Source: Streptomyces sp. NBC_00273
GTDB lineage: Bacteria; Actinomycetota; Actinomycetes; Streptomycetales; Streptomycetaceae
Reading direction: 5' to 3'
Length of the DNA: 64,000 nt
NCBI RefSeq assembly: GCF_036178145.1
Contig: NZ_CP108067.1
Coordinates: forward strand, 6,709,501 to 6,773,500
In this document: positions 1 through 8,518 of the stretch, one piece after another
How positions within the stretch are numbered: position 1 is the stretch's first letter
How the letters are laid out: each line of letters opens with the position of its first letter
Notes under the pieces: generated by a model
What the model was told of the DNA's origin: nothing
Seen by the model: the letters and a program-made list of their open reading frames with translations, nothing else
Databases searched by the model: none
Position numbers and translations under genes: made by a program

Positions 1-867
1 CAAGCCGTCGATGCCGCCGACCGATTCGAGGCCCTTGGACATGACGAGGATCGCGTCGGGCGCGGCGGCCGCCAGGGCCTCGCTGGTGATCGGGGTGAAG
101 TCCTTGCCGAGTCCGGAGTCCTTGCCGGTGTCGACCGCGCCGGCCGCCTCGAGCAGTGAGGCGGCGCCGGAGTCCGAACCGCCCAGCAGGTAGACGGAGG
201 CGGTGCCGCGCAGGTAGAGGAAGGCCACCCGGGGCTTCTTGCCGGAGGCCGCCGGGATGTCCTTGCGCACGGTGGCGATCCGGTCGGCGGTGCGCTGGTT
301 CAGCTGCGTGCCGGCCTCCTTGACCGCGAGCGCGGCGGCCACGGCGTCGATGCGCTTCGGGACGTCGTCCAGTCCCTTGGCGGGGTCGATGACCAGGAGC
401 GGGATGCCGGCGTCGCGGATCTGCTGAATCGCTTCTCCGGGGCCGCTGGTGGTCTCCGCGATGACGAGGGTGGGGCGCAGGGACAGGACGCTCTCGGCGG
501 AGACGTCGTGGCCGCGCGTCACCACCGGCAGCTGGGCGGCCTGTTCGAAGGTGGCCGTGATGTCCCGGGCGACGACCTGTTGGCCGAGGCCCAGCGTGTG
601 GACGATCTCGTTGAGGCTCCCGCTCAGCGGGACGACCCGGTCCGCCGACGTGATCGTGACCTGGGTGCCGTCGGCCGAGGGCACGGTGACCGGCAGGGCG
701 GGCCGTGGCGCCGGGAGCGGTTCCAGCCGGTCCGGGACCGCGGCTGCGCTGGGGGCGGATGAGCCCGAGGTGGTGGCCGTACCTCCGCAGGCCGTCAGTG
801 CGAGTGCCAGTGCTGCCGCGGCAACTGCGAGACGGGGGAAGCGGGATGACGCGGCGGGCGTAGGCAC
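1..867 (-). CDS. hmuT: Heme ABC transporter substrate-binding lipoprotein, C-terminal part cut by window edge
   Basis: Periplasm-equivalent heme receptor of an HmuTUV-type importer, which hands heme to a membrane permease. The GTG start at 867 is chosen because a lipoprotein signal follows at once: positively charged start, a hydrophobic Ala/Leu run, then the lipobox LTAC with the lipidated Cys at residue 27. Downstream are family features of the TroA-like fold: LNEIVHTLGLGQQVVARD near residue 65 and MSKGLESVGGIDGL at the very end of the visible part. About 289 residues are visible and the last part is missing. The permease and ATPase would be expected just left of the window. It is divergent from an HtaA gene with an iron box between them, so DtxR-family iron control is likely. 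Confidence in the family is high; heme rather than another ferric ligand is inferred from the HtaA and heme oxygenase neighbours. Confidence 0.85.
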   Translation of the reverse strand, partial: MPTPAASSRFPRLAVAAAALALALTACGGTATTSGSSAPSAAAVPDRLEPLPAPRPALPVTVPSADGTQVTITSADRVVPLSGSLNEIVHTLGLGQQVVARDITATFEQAAQLPVVTRGHDVSAESVLSLRPTLVIAETTSGPGEAIQQIRDAGIPLLVIDPAKGLDDVPKRIDAVAAALAVKEAGTQLNQRTADRIATVRKDIPAASGKKPRVAFLYLRGTASVYLLGGSDSGAASLLEAAGAVDTGKDSGLGKDFTPITSEALAAAAPDAILVMSKGLESVGGIDGL

Positions 868-935
868 GAAGGCACCGTCCTGATCGTCCGACTGAGGTTC
901 TGGAGACCGGGGGTGTTCATCCGGCCGGGGTTAGC

Positions 936-954
936 TTAGGTTAGCCTAACCTTG
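936..954. promoter_or_regulatory. Iron box (DtxR/IdeR/DmdR operator)
   Basis: TTAGGTTAGCCTAACCTTG is a near-perfect 19-bp iron box (consensus TTAGGTTAGSCTAACCTAA, 17 of 19 by eye). It lies between the divergent hmuT and HtaA genes, so one bound repressor could silence both when iron is plentiful. Confidence 0.9.
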
Positions 955-981
955 CTCGCTAGACCTGAGGAGGGGGCATTC

Positions 982-2388
982 ATGCCCACGAGACCCGTCC
1001 GTACGTTCGCCGTCGCCCTGTTGGCGGCCCTGCTGGGCGCCCTGCTCCCGGCGACCGCCGCCCGGGCGGGCACCGTACAGGGGGGTCGGCTCGACTGGGG
1101 CATCAAATCGTCTTTCCAGAGTTATGTCACGGGTCCGGTGGCAAAAGGCGGTTTCAAGCTGAAGAGTGGCGCAGCCACCGTGGGTGGCAGCCTCTTCCGC
1201 TTCCACTCCGCGGCCGGTTCCTACGACCCCGACTCCGGAACCTTCGAGGCCTCCTACTCGGGCGGGGTGACCTTCCAGGGCCACCAGAAGCCCGACGGCG
1301 TCTACGAGCTGGACATGACCGTCAGCCGCCCGACCGTCAAGATCTCCGGCGGCAAGGGCACGCTGTACGTCGACGTCTCCAGCAAGGCCAAGGACAGCGG
1401 CGTGGTCACCAACCAGTCGCAGGTCGCCTTCGCTTCGCTCGGCGTCGGCGGCATCAACATGAAGGGCGGCGCCAGCCCGCTGTCCCTCACGAACGTCCCG
1501 GCCACCCTCACCGGGGAGGGCGCCCAGGCCTTCTCCGGCTACTACGGCGCCGGCACCCAGCTCGACCCGATCTCGCTCTCCGCCGACGTCAAGACCGCCC
1601 CGGCCGCCGAGCCCGCGCCGTCGGCGACGGCCGCGCAGCCGAGCGCCACCGCGCAGACCCCGCAGCCGGCGGGCGCCTTCGTCGACGCCGCCGTTGACTG
1701 GGGGGTGCGCCGCACCTTCCGCGAGTACGTCACCGGCTCGATCGGCCAGGGCAAGTGGGTCCTCGCCGAGGGCGCCCAGGACGGCGGCGCGCTGTTCCGC
1801 TTCCCGCAGGGCAAGGGCTCGTTCGACGGCGACAAGGGCACTCTTGACGCGGCCTTCGCCGGTACGGTCCAGTTCACCGGCGCCCACCTGGACCTCACGC
1901 TCGGCAAGATGAGCGTGAAGGTGGAGAACGGCAAGGGCGTCCTGTCCGCGGACGTGACCGCCGGCGGCGCGACGAAGAACGCCGTCCCGCTCGTGGAGTT
2001 CGACGCCAAGGGTCTGAAGACCGAGGGCAAGTTGGCCACCCTGACCGAAGCCCCGGCCACCCTCACCGAAGGCGGCTCGCAAGCCTTCAACGCCATGTAC
2101 AAGGCCGGCACCGAGATGGACCCCGTCTCGCTCGCCGTCGCCCTGGACGCCACCGCCCAGTTGCCCGCCCTGCCCGACCTGGGCGGGGTGGCCTCGCCCG
2201 CCCCCGCGTCCGCGTCGCCGTCCGCCGAGCCCGCCCCCGCCGCGAAGGCCGCGGAGTCCTCGAACACCGGGCTCTTCATCGCCCTCGTCGTGGCCGTCCT
2301 GGTCCTGGCCGGCGGCGGCACCTTCCTGGTCGTGCGCAAGCGTCGTACGGCAGCGGCCCCGCCGACGCCGACCGACGCACCCCAGTAG
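982..2388 (+). CDS. HtaA-domain heme-binding membrane-anchored protein (two HtaA domains)
   Basis: Surface protein that binds heme and is thought to pass it to the HmuT importer. ATG at 982 is preferred over an upstream frame extension because GGAGG-like bases lie about 10 nt before it and a signal peptide follows (cleavage after ARA near residue 29). Two HtaA domains are visible, about residues 33-195 and 234-395. Each begins DWG(I/V) followed by a conserved Tyr (SFQSYVTG, TFREYVTG) and carries a mid-domain His (TFQGHQ, TGAHLD), the Tyr/His positions known for heme ligation in corynebacterial HtaA. A Pro/Ala/Ser linker leads to one C-terminal membrane helix and a basic tail. SSNTG just before the helix resembles a degenerate sortase signal. 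468 residues. It is first in a tandem pair behind the iron box. Confidence 0.85.
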   Translation: MPTRPVRTFAVALLAALLGALLPATAARAGTVQGGRLDWGIKSSFQSYVTGPVAKGGFKLKSGAATVGGSLFRFHSAAGSYDPDSGTFEASYSGGVTFQGHQKPDGVYELDMTVSRPTVKISGGKGTLYVDVSSKAKDSGVVTNQSQVAFASLGVGGINMKGGASPLSLTNVPATLTGEGAQAFSGYYGAGTQLDPISLSADVKTAPAAEPAPSATAAQPSATAQTPQPAGAFVDAAVDWGVRRTFREYVTGSIGQGKWVLAEGAQDGGALFRFPQGKGSFDGDKGTLDAAFAGTVQFTGAHLDLTLGKMSVKVENGKGVLSADVTAGGATKNAVPLVEFDAKGLKTEGKLATLTEAPATLTEGGSQAFNAMYKAGTEMDPVSLAVALDATAQLPALPDLGGVASPAPASASPSAEPAPAAKAAESSNTGLFIALVVAVLVLAGGGTFLVVRKRRTAAAPPTPTDAPQ

Positions 2389-2437
2389 GCACCCCTTCCT
2401 CTCCCCCTTCCCCCTGTTCCTCCAGGAGCTCCCAGCC

Positions 2438-3892
2438 ATGTCGTCCATCCGACGCCCGATCTCCCTCGCGGCCGCAGTCCTGACCGCCGCAGCGCTCGGC
2501 GCCACCGCCTTCGCCCTGCCGGCCACCGCCGCGGGCGGTCCGCCCACCGACCCGGTGAAGATCACCGGGGGCACCCTCGACTGGGGCGTGCTCGCGAGCT
2601 ACCGCGCCTACGTGACCGGCATGGCCAAGGGCACCATCACCGTCGCGGACGGCGCCCAGCAGAACGCGGACGGCACGCTGCGCTTCGTCGAGCCCACCGG
2701 CGCGTACGAGCCGGCCAACGGGCACGTGGTGAAGGCGGCCTTCAAGGGCAGCGTCACCTTCTCCTCGCCCGCCCCGCCGACCGGCCACGGCTTCGAGGTC
2801 AAGCTCTCGGACATCCGCATCGACACCGGCACCAAGAAGCTCACCGCGGACGTCACCAAGGGCGGCACGACCACCCAGGACGTGCCCATGGCCACCGTGG
2901 CCTTCGCCGGCCAGGAGATGAACGGTCTGACGACGACGCTCACCCAGGAGGCCGCGGACGTGCTCGGCTCGCCGGGCTACAAGGACAAGCCGGGCGACCC
3001 GCTCACCGCGAAGCTGGAGCTCGAGAAGAAGCCCGACCCCGAGCCCACCCCGGAGAACACCACCAAGAACCCGACGCCTCCGGCCGACGACGTGCAGAAG
3101 GTGCTCAGCGGCAAGCTGACGTGGGGCGTGAAGGAGTCGTTCCGCAAGTACGTGCTGAGCGCGGGGTCGATCACCCCGGCCAGCGGCGCCGCCAAGAACG
3201 GCGACACCTTCGACTTCGCCTTCGGCAAGGGCGACCTCGACGTCAAGAAGCAGAAGCTGAACGCCTCCTTCCAGGGCAACCTCCGCTTCCAGTACGCGGC
3301 CCACGGCATCGACATGACCTTCGGCAGCCCCCGCGTCGAGGCCACCGGCAAGACCGGCACCCTCTACGTGGACGTGAAGAACGCCTCCGGCACCAAGACG
3401 GGCCTCCGCTTCGCCACGCTCGACCTGTCGAAGACCGACTACAAGACCAAGAACGGGGTCCTGGCGCTGAACGCGGTCCCGGCGGTCTTCACCGCCGAGG
3501 GCGCGGCCGCCTTCGCCAACGACACCACCGGCTCCATGTACAAGGCGGGCGACGCGATCGACCCGCTCACCTTCGCCGTGGCGGTGGACAAGGACGCCAC
3601 CTTGCCGAGCACCGGCGGTACGACCGGCGGCTCGACGGGCGGCTCGAACGGCGGCACCACCGGCGGCTCGAACGGCGGCACCACGGGCGGCACCACGGGC
3701 GGTACGACCGGCGGCACCACCAGCGGTACGGGTGGCACCGTGGGCGGCGGCTCCTCCACCGTCGGCGGCAACCTCGCCAACACCGGGGCCGAGATCCCGG
3801 CCGGGGCCCTGCTCACCACCTCCGGCGTGGTGATCGCGGCCGGCGCGGGCGCGGTGTACTTCGCGCGCAGGCGCCGTACGGCCCAGGTCTGA
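2438..3892 (+). CDS. HtaA-domain heme-binding cell-wall protein with LAxTG sorting signal
   Basis: Second HtaA-type heme receptor, 49 bp behind the first and probably in the same transcript. ATG at 2438 follows an AGGAG about 10 nt upstream. 484 residues: signal peptide to about residue 32, HtaA domain 1 at about 37-185 (DWGVLASYRAYVTG), HtaA domain 2 at about 221-380 (LTWGVKESFRKYV), then a long Gly/Thr/Ser repeat linker. LANTG at residues 446-450 is followed by a hydrophobic segment and an RRRR tail. LAxTG plus helix plus basic tail is the signal used by the class E sortases of Streptomyces, so this protein should be covalently attached to peptidoglycan, while the upstream paralogue is membrane-anchored. 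The arrangement suggests heme relay from wall to membrane to HmuT. Confidence 0.87.
   Translation: MSSIRRPISLAAAVLTAAALGATAFALPATAAGGPPTDPVKITGGTLDWGVLASYRAYVTGMAKGTITVADGAQQNADGTLRFVEPTGAYEPANGHVVKAAFKGSVTFSSPAPPTGHGFEVKLSDIRIDTGTKKLTADVTKGGTTTQDVPMATVAFAGQEMNGLTTTLTQEAADVLGSPGYKDKPGDPLTAKLELEKKPDPEPTPENTTKNPTPPADDVQKVLSGKLTWGVKESFRKYVLSAGSITPASGAAKNGDTFDFAFGKGDLDVKKQKLNASFQGNLRFQYAAHGIDMTFGSPRVEATGKTGTLYVDVKNASGTKTGLRFATLDLSKTDYKTKNGVLALNAVPAVFTAEGAAAFANDTTGSMYKAGDAIDPLTFAVAVDKDATLPSTGGTTGGSTGGSNGGTTGGSNGGTTGGTTGGTTGGTTSGTGGTVGGGSSTVGGNLANTGAEIPAGALLTTSGVVIAAGAGAVYFARRRRTAQV
3610..3750 (+). repeat. Gly-Gly-Thr/Ser coding repeat in the HtaA protein linker
   Basis: Short in-frame repeats of the type GGT-GGS-NGG encode a flexible spacer between the second HtaA domain and the wall-sorting signal. 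The near-identical GGCGGTACGACC-like units could change copy number by slippage, altering how far the heme domains reach from the wall. Confidence 0.75.
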
Positions 3893-3911
3893 GCCGTGCT
3901 TCAATTCCCGC

Positions 3912-4577
3912 GTGAACGATCTCGACGTGTTGAAGGTCTTCTGCGCGGGTGACGGCCGCTTCGGCAACCTGCTCGGTGTCGTGCGCGACGGCCGGACCTG
4001 CCCCGACGACGCGTCGCGGCAGGCCCTGGCCGCCGAACTCGGCTACAGCGAGACGGTGTTCGTCGACGACCCCGAGCGCGGGGTCGTCGACATCCGCACC
4101 CCCGGCACGCGCATGTCCTTCGCGGGGCATCCGCTGGTCGGGGCCGCGTGGCTGCTGGACATCGAAGAGCTCCAGCCGCCCGCCGGATCCGTATGGGCGC
4201 GTGACGACGGGGAGTTCACCTGGATCACGGCCCGCCCCGAGTGGGTCGAGGGCAAGCGCACCGAGCAGTACGGATCCGTCGCCGAGGTCGAGGCGCTGCC
4301 CGCCCCGCCGCCCGGCGAGGGCTGGTTGTACGCCTGGGCCTGGGAGGACGAGGCCGCGGGCCGCGTGCGGGCCCGGGGCTTTCCGCGCCGCCCCGACGGG
4401 ATCATCACCGAGGACGAGGCCACCGGTTCGGCGGCGATCTTGCTGACGGCCGAGCTGAACCGCGCCCTGAACATCACCCAGGGCGCCGGATCCCAGATCC
4501 TCACCGCTCCCGGCCCGGACGGCACGGTGGAGATCGGCGGCCGCGTCCGCTTCGCCCCGACCCCGGACAGGTTCTGA
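3912..4577 (+). CDS. PhzF-family isomerase-like protein
   Basis: Member of the PhzF/diaminopimelate-epimerase fold family. The physiological substrate cannot be told from sequence. GTG start at 3912, 221 residues, which is shorter than most PhzF proteins (about 260-300). Seen in the sequence: the catalytic-Glu region GYSETVF near residue 45, the FAGHP loop near residue 71, and DEATGSAA near residue 167, all signature positions of the family. It starts 19 bp after the HtaA gene and may be read through from it, but a role in heme uptake is not evident. The short length comes from a reduced middle region rather than a cut end, since both N- and C-terminal motifs are present. Confidence 0.82.
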   Translation: MNDLDVLKVFCAGDGRFGNLLGVVRDGRTCPDDASRQALAAELGYSETVFVDDPERGVVDIRTPGTRMSFAGHPLVGAAWLLDIEELQPPAGSVWARDDGEFTWITARPEWVEGKRTEQYGSVAEVEALPAPPPGEGWLYAWAWEDEAAGRVRARGFPRRPDGIITEDEATGSAAILLTAELNRALNITQGAGSQILTAPGPDGTVEIGGRVRFAPTPDRF

Positions 4578-4665
4578 GGCTCCCCCCGCCCTGAGTACCC
4601 CGCGCAGGAGGAAGTGAGTACGCCGGCGCTGATGCGGACGCCGGTCGTCGCGGTGCAATGGCGCC

Positions 4666-4983
4666 ATGACGCAGACTCCCGTGACCCGCAGCCCCGACGA
4701 GCGCCAGCAGTGGCTGCCGGTGGCGGCGCTCTTCACCGCGCTGGCCCCGGCGGCCGCGTGGTGCGGCCGGGCGACCTCCTACCTGCCCGGCTTCCCGCCC
4801 GGGTTCGTCCTCTTCTACGCCCTGCCGCTGGCGATGGTGGCCTTCACCTGGATCCCGCCGCGGACCGACGCGCAGCGCAGGCGGCGCCTGGCGCTGGGGA
4901 GCATCGGCTGCCTCCTGGCCTTCCTCTACCCCCACGTGCTCCTCGTCGGATGGTTCACGCTCTGGGCGCTCTCGGGCGGCTGA
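4666..4983 (+). CDS. Small hypothetical membrane protein
   Basis: 105 residues, not recognised. Three hydrophobic segments are visible (about residues 15-35, 46-64, 78-100) separated by charged loops including RTDAQRRRR, which fits a small three-helix membrane protein. No Shine-Dalgarno is obvious at the ATG. It lies between a PhzF-like gene and the iron-controlled heme oxygenase, in the same direction. The frame has good codon bias, so it is probably real. Confidence 0.6.
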   Translation: MTQTPVTRSPDERQQWLPVAALFTALAPAAAWCGRATSYLPGFPPGFVLFYALPLAMVAFTWIPPRTDAQRRRRLALGSIGCLLAFLYPHVLLVGWFTLWALSGG

Positions 4984-5036
4984 CGCGGGCGCGGGGCCGG
5001 ATTCTTTTACCGACAAGGCGTCGGGAACTCATTGAC

Positions 5037-5055
5037 TTAGGCAAGCCTAAGTAGG
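5037..5055. promoter_or_regulatory. Iron box upstream of heme oxygenase
   Basis: A palindromic CTTAGGCAAGCCTAAG core (5036-5051) keeps the left half of the DtxR/IdeR iron box (TTAGGNWAGSCTAA) about 60 bp before hmuO. It is a weaker match than the box at 936-954 but sits where an iron repressor would block hmuO transcription. Confidence 0.72.
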
Positions 5056-5112
5056 AGGATCGGGCGTGACGGTGATGCCGTCACGCCCGTTTCCTCTTCC
5101 TGGAGGTCCGCC

Positions 5113-5760
5113 TTGGACGCCTTCTCTACGGTCATCCGCGTCGCCTCGCACGAGCAGCACACCGAGGCCGAGACGTCGACCTTCATGAGCGATCTGCTGG
5201 GAGGCCGGCTCGGCGTGGAGGCGTACACGCGCTACACGGAGCAACTGTGGTTCGTGTACCGGGCCCTGGAGGAAGCGGCCGAATCCCTCAAGGACGACCC
5301 GGTGGCCGGCCCGTTCATCCAGCCCGAGCTCATGCGGGTCGCCGAGATCGAGCGCGACCTCGCCCACCTGGTGGGCCCGGACTGGCGCGAGAGCGTGGTG
5401 GCCCTGCCCGCGACGCGTGCGTACGCCGACCGGGTGGCCCAGTGCGCGGCGCAGTGGCCGGGCGGGTACGTCGCCCACCACTACACCCGCTACCTGGGTG
5501 ACCTCTCCGGCGGCCAGATCATCCGCGACAAGGCGGAGCGCACCTGGGGCTTCGAGCGCAAGGGCGACGGCGTCCGGTTCTACGTCTTCGCGGACATCTC
5601 CAACCCGGCGGCCTTCAAGCGGACCTACCGCGAGCTGCTGGACGCCATAGCGGCGGACGACCTGGAGAAGCAGCGCATCATCGACGAGTGCAAGCGCGCC
5701 TTCGACTTCAACGGCGCGGTCTTCCGGGAGCTGGGCGAGGAGTTCCCGCTCAGCGCGTGA
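5113..5760 (+). CDS. hmuO: Biliverdin-producing heme oxygenase
   Basis: Opens imported heme to release iron, biliverdin and CO, completing the uptake pathway encoded at the left end. TTG start at 5113 with GGAGG 7 nt upstream; 215 residues, the normal length for bacterial HmuO. The proximal heme-ligand His lies in SHEQHTEAETSTFM (His16 by alignment to AHxKAE in other heme oxygenases). The distal-helix signature YLGDLSGGQIIR with flexible glycines is at about residues 130-141. An iron box precedes it, so expression should rise in iron starvation together with hmuT/HtaA. It ends before a strong hairpin terminator shared with the convergent map gene. Confidence 0.93.
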   Translation: MDAFSTVIRVASHEQHTEAETSTFMSDLLGGRLGVEAYTRYTEQLWFVYRALEEAAESLKDDPVAGPFIQPELMRVAEIERDLAHLVGPDWRESVVALPATRAYADRVAQCAAQWPGGYVAHHYTRYLGDLSGGQIIRDKAERTWGFERKGDGVRFYVFADISNPAAFKRTYRELLDAIAADDLEKQRIIDECKRAFDFNGAVFRELGEEFPLSA

Positions 5761-5778
5761 CCCTCGGGAGCCCGCGGA

Positions 5779-5824
5779 AACGGGGCCGGGCCCGGTGCGC
5801 AGCTGCACCGGGCCCGGCCCCGTT
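5779..5824. terminator. Bidirectional hairpin terminator between hmuO and map
   Basis: A perfect 20-bp stem (arms 5779-5798 and 5805-5824) with a 6-nt loop GCAGCT lies between two convergent stop codons. There is no U tract, as usual for high-G+C terminators. Confidence 0.9.
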
Positions 5825-5862
5825 CGCCTCCGCCTCCGCCTCCGTGGAGGCGGCCGGAACGG

Positions 5863-6720
5863 CTAGGGGAGGGTCAGGATCTCCGCGCCGGAGTCCGTGA
5901 CCACCAGCGTGTGCTCGAACTGCGCCGTCCGCTTGCGGTCCTTCGTGACGACCGTCCAGCCGTCCTGCCACATGTCGTACTCGTGGGTGCCCAGCGTCAG
6001 CATCGGCTCGATGGTGAAGGTCATGCCGGGCTCGATGACGGTGGTGGCGTGCGGGCTGTCGTAGTGCGGGACGATCAGGCCCGAGTGGAAGGACGAGTTG
6101 ATGCCGTGGCCGGTGAAGTCCCGGACCACGCCGTAGCCGAAGCGCTTCGCGTAGGACTCGATGACCCGGCCGATGATGTTGATCTGGCGGCCCGGCTTGA
6201 CGGCCTTGATCGCCCGGTTCAGTGCCTCCCGGGTGCGCTCGACCAGCAGCCGGGACTCCTCGTCCACGTCTCCGCACAGGTAGGTCGCGTTGTTGTCGCC
6301 GTGCACGCCGCCGATGTACGCGGTCACGTCGAGGTTCACGATGTCGCCGTCGCGCAGGACGGTGGAATCGGGGATGCCGTGGCAGATGACCTCGTTCACG
6401 GAGGAGCACAGCGACTTCGGGAAGCCCCGGTAGCCGAGCGTCGAGGGGTAGGCCCCGTGGTCGCACATGTACGCGTGGGCGACCCGGTCGAGCTCGTCGG
6501 TGGTCACCCCCGGCGCGATCAGCTTCGCGGCCTCTTCCATCGCCTGGGCGGCGATCCGGCCGGCGATGCGCATGGCCTCGATGGTCTCGGCCGTCTGCAC
6601 CTCCGGTCCGGTGTACGGAGTCGGTGCGGGCTTGCCCACGTACTCGGGCCGGCGGATGTTTCCGGGAACGGAACGGACGGGGGAGAGCTCGCCTGGTACG
6701 AGCAGCGACTGGCCAGACAT
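5863..6720 (-). CDS. map: Type I methionine aminopeptidase
   Basis: Removes the initiator methionine from new proteins. Start ATG at 6720 ([12 protein letters not shown]) gives 285 residues, the long type with an about 35-residue N-terminal extension common in actinomycetes. The five metal ligands are visible: Asp in [10 protein letters not shown], Asp in HGDNNATY, His in GHGINSSFH, Glu in [13 protein letters not shown] and Glu in FEHTLVV. Actinomycetes often carry two map paralogues, so this may not be the only copy. Monocistronic by context, with a hairpin terminator behind it and a divergent small gene upstream. Confidence 0.95.
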   Translation of the reverse strand: MSGQSLLVPGELSPVRSVPGNIRRPEYVGKPAPTPYTGPEVQTAETIEAMRIAGRIAAQAMEEAAKLIAPGVTTDELDRVAHAYMCDHGAYPSTLGYRGFPKSLCSSVNEVICHGIPDSTVLRDGDIVNLDVTAYIGGVHGDNNATYLCGDVDEESRLLVERTREALNRAIKAVKPGRQINIIGRVIESYAKRFGYGVVRDFTGHGINSSFHSGLIVPHYDSPHATTVIEPGMTFTIEPMLTLGTHEYDMWQDGWTVVTKDRKRTAQFEHTLVVTDSGAEILTLP

Positions 6721-6792
6721 GCGAACGAGTGTATCCAGCGGGGATGGGGCAGCATGGCGGGATAGAGCGGTACGAGAGGAGTCCCGACGACG

Positions 6793-7047
6793 ATGGCCCT
6801 GTTCAAGAAGCGTCAGGTGGGCAAACCCGGCGAGTGGTACTACTGCCTGGTCCACAAGAAGGTCGAGGAAGGACCCGACTGCCCGGCCAAGGACCGGTTC
6901 GGGCCCTACGGCACCCCGGAGGAGGCGAACCACGCCATGGAGACGGCGCAGGAACGCAACCTCGAATGGCAGAACGACCCCAAGTGGAACGACCGGACCC
7001 GCGAGGACGAAGAGGGCACCGCGGGCACCGGCACCGGCGGGGCGTAG
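6793..7047 (+). CDS. Conserved small hypothetical protein
   Basis: 84 residues, highly charged and without membrane helices: basic start (MALFKKRQ), an aromatic [18 protein letters not shown] segment with two Cys, and an acidic/Gly-rich tail. The pattern looks like a conserved actinomycete protein of unknown function; the two Cys plus His could bind a metal, but spacing is not a classic zinc ribbon. RBS-like GAGGAG lies about 15 nt upstream of the ATG. Divergent from map. Confidence 0.75.
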   Translation: MALFKKRQVGKPGEWYYCLVHKKVEEGPDCPAKDRFGPYGTPEEANHAMETAQERNLEWQNDPKWNDRTREDEEGTAGTGTGGA

Positions 7048-7050
7048 TCC

Positions 7051-7680
7051 TCACCAGCGGCTGGGCGGCGGTGCGGTCAGGTGGTCGGCCAGCCGCGCCA
7101 GCCGGTCCCTGAACCGGCGCGGTGCGCGCCGCACCGGCCCGCTGTTCTCCCCGGCCGCCGCGCTGACCAGGTGTTGCACGGTGTCCAGGTCCATTCCGTC
7201 GTCCGGTACCGGGGCCGGTACCGACAGCGCGTCGTGGGCGAGCGCGCCCAGATCCGGGTCCCCGTTGTCCAGGGACAGTACGGTCGCCCCCGCGCGCCGC
7301 GCGTCGTGGACGCGTTCCAGCAGCCCCTCGCCCGGCGCCCCGGGCGCCACCACCAGCAGCGTGTGTCCGCCCCGGGCCGCCGCCAGCCGGCCCAGCCCCA
7401 CCGACAGGTGCGGCGGCTCCCCGGGCCGCACGTGGTGGCGTACGAGGGTGGGCGCCAGCTCCGGCAGACCCGACCAGGCGGCCTCGTCCACCAGGTGCGC
7501 CGCCAGATGCCAGGGCTCGTAGCCCTCGGTCCCCACCAGCAGCAGGCGACCGCCGGCCGGTACGACGGACCGGCGCAGCGATCCGGCGAAGCGGCGGGCC
7601 TCTCCCGGCCACTGAGTACCGGCGAGCACCTCGCGCAGCAGCGCGACCCTCACGGCGTCCATATCGGCATCCTGCACCAT
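7051..7680 (-). CDS. Hypothetical protein with SIS-like fold
   Basis: 209 residues from the ATG at 7680; the frame is open further upstream but that would overlap the divergent npdG start. A beta-alpha pattern GGRLLLVGTEG (about residues 40-50) and HTLLVVAPGAPGEG followed by ARRAGATVLSLDNGDPDLG resembles the two halves of a sugar-isomerase (SIS) domain, where the second element normally reads GD.LI.IS.SG. The Ser/Gly loop is replaced by PGAPGEG, so sugar-phosphate binding is uncertain. It is convergent with the small gene at 6793 (3 bp apart) and divergent from npdG. Confidence 0.65.
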   Translation of the reverse strand: MVQDADMDAVRVALLREVLAGTQWPGEARRFAGSLRRSVVPAGGRLLLVGTEGYEPWHLAAHLVDEAAWSGLPELAPTLVRHHVRPGEPPHLSVGLGRLAAARGGHTLLVVAPGAPGEGLLERVHDARRAGATVLSLDNGDPDLGALAHDALSVPAPVPDDGMDLDTVQHLVSAAAGENSGPVRRAPRRFRDRLARLADHLTAPPPSRW

Positions 7681-7756
7681 GCGGGCGACACGGGGAGCGG
7701 TTCCTTCCCCTTCACCACCCTTCGACTGTGGGCTACCCGGCAGTACCCTCGCCCCC

Positions 7757-8461
7757 ATGACTTCCTCAGACAACACGCAGAAGCCGCCGGTCAAGGACCC
7801 GTGGGAGCTGCCGGACGTATCCGGCCTCGTCGTCGGCGTCCTCGGCGGCACCGGCGACCAGGGCCGGGGGCTGGCCTACCGGCTCGCGAGGGCCGGCCAG
7901 AAGGTGATCATCGGCTCCCGCGCCGCCGACCGCGCGCAGACCGCGGCCGACGAACTGGGCCTGGGCGTGGAGGGCGCGGACAACGCCGAGTGCGCGCGCC
8001 GCAGCGACGTCGTCATCATCGCGGTGCCGTGGGAGGGCCACGCCAAGACCCTCGAAGCACTGCGCGAGGACCTCGCGGGCAAGCTCGTGGTGGACTGCGT
8101 CAACCCGCTCGGCTTTGACAAGCAGGGCGCGTACGCCCTCCAGGTCGAAGAGGGCAGCGCCGCCCAGCAGGCCGCCGCCCTGCTCCCGGACTCCCGCGTC
8201 ACCGCCGCCTTCCACCACCTCTCGGCCGTCCTGCTGCAGGACGAGTCGATCGACGAGATCGACACCGACGTGATGGTCCTCGGCGAGGTCCGCGCCGACA
8301 CGGACATCGTCCAGGCCCTGGCCGCACGCATCCCGGGCATGCGCGGCGTCTTCGCCGGCCGCCTGCGCAACGCCCACCAGGTCGAGTCCCTGGTGGCCAA
8401 CCTGATCTCCACCAACCGCCGCTACAAGGCCCACGCGGGCCTGCGCGTCACGGACGTCTGA
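7757..8461 (+). CDS. npdG: NADPH-dependent F420 reductase
   Basis: Transfers hydride between NADP(H) and coenzyme F420 (Fno/NpdG), supplying F420H2 to F420-dependent enzymes common in actinomycetes. ATG at 7757 gives 234 residues. The Rossmann dinucleotide loop GVLGGTGDQGRGLA is at about residues 28-41, followed by the NADPH-phosphate-binding GSRAADRA. DVVIIAVPWEGH and VDCVNPLG are typical of the family, and the AFHHLSA motif is near residue 155. An extension with no NADP motif precedes the Rossmann fold (about 25 residues), usual in streptomycetes. Confidence 0.92.
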   Translation: MTSSDNTQKPPVKDPWELPDVSGLVVGVLGGTGDQGRGLAYRLARAGQKVIIGSRAADRAQTAADELGLGVEGADNAECARRSDVVIIAVPWEGHAKTLEALREDLAGKLVVDCVNPLGFDKQGAYALQVEEGSAAQQAAALLPDSRVTAAFHHLSAVLLQDESIDEIDTDVMVLGEVRADTDIVQALAARIPGMRGVFAGRLRNAHQVESLVANLISTNRRYKAHAGLRVTDV

Positions 8462-8470
8462 TCCGGTCCG

Positions 8471-8502
8471 TCCGGTCCCGCCCCTCCCGGGCCGGGACCG
8501 GA
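8471..8502. terminator. Hairpin terminator between npdG and the TerD fusion gene
   Basis: Perfect 10-bp arms TCCGGTCCCG (8471-8480) and CGGGACCGGA (8493-8502) lie in the 57-bp gap between convergent genes, so it can serve both. Confidence 0.8.
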
Positions 8503-8518
8503 CCGCCAGGCAGGCGGA

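Noticed and set aside
4614..5054. A GTG at 4614 after AGGAGG as a separate gene start
   Set aside because: The RBS is too close to the codon and the frame has no coding character; the membrane protein at 4666 is in a different frame.
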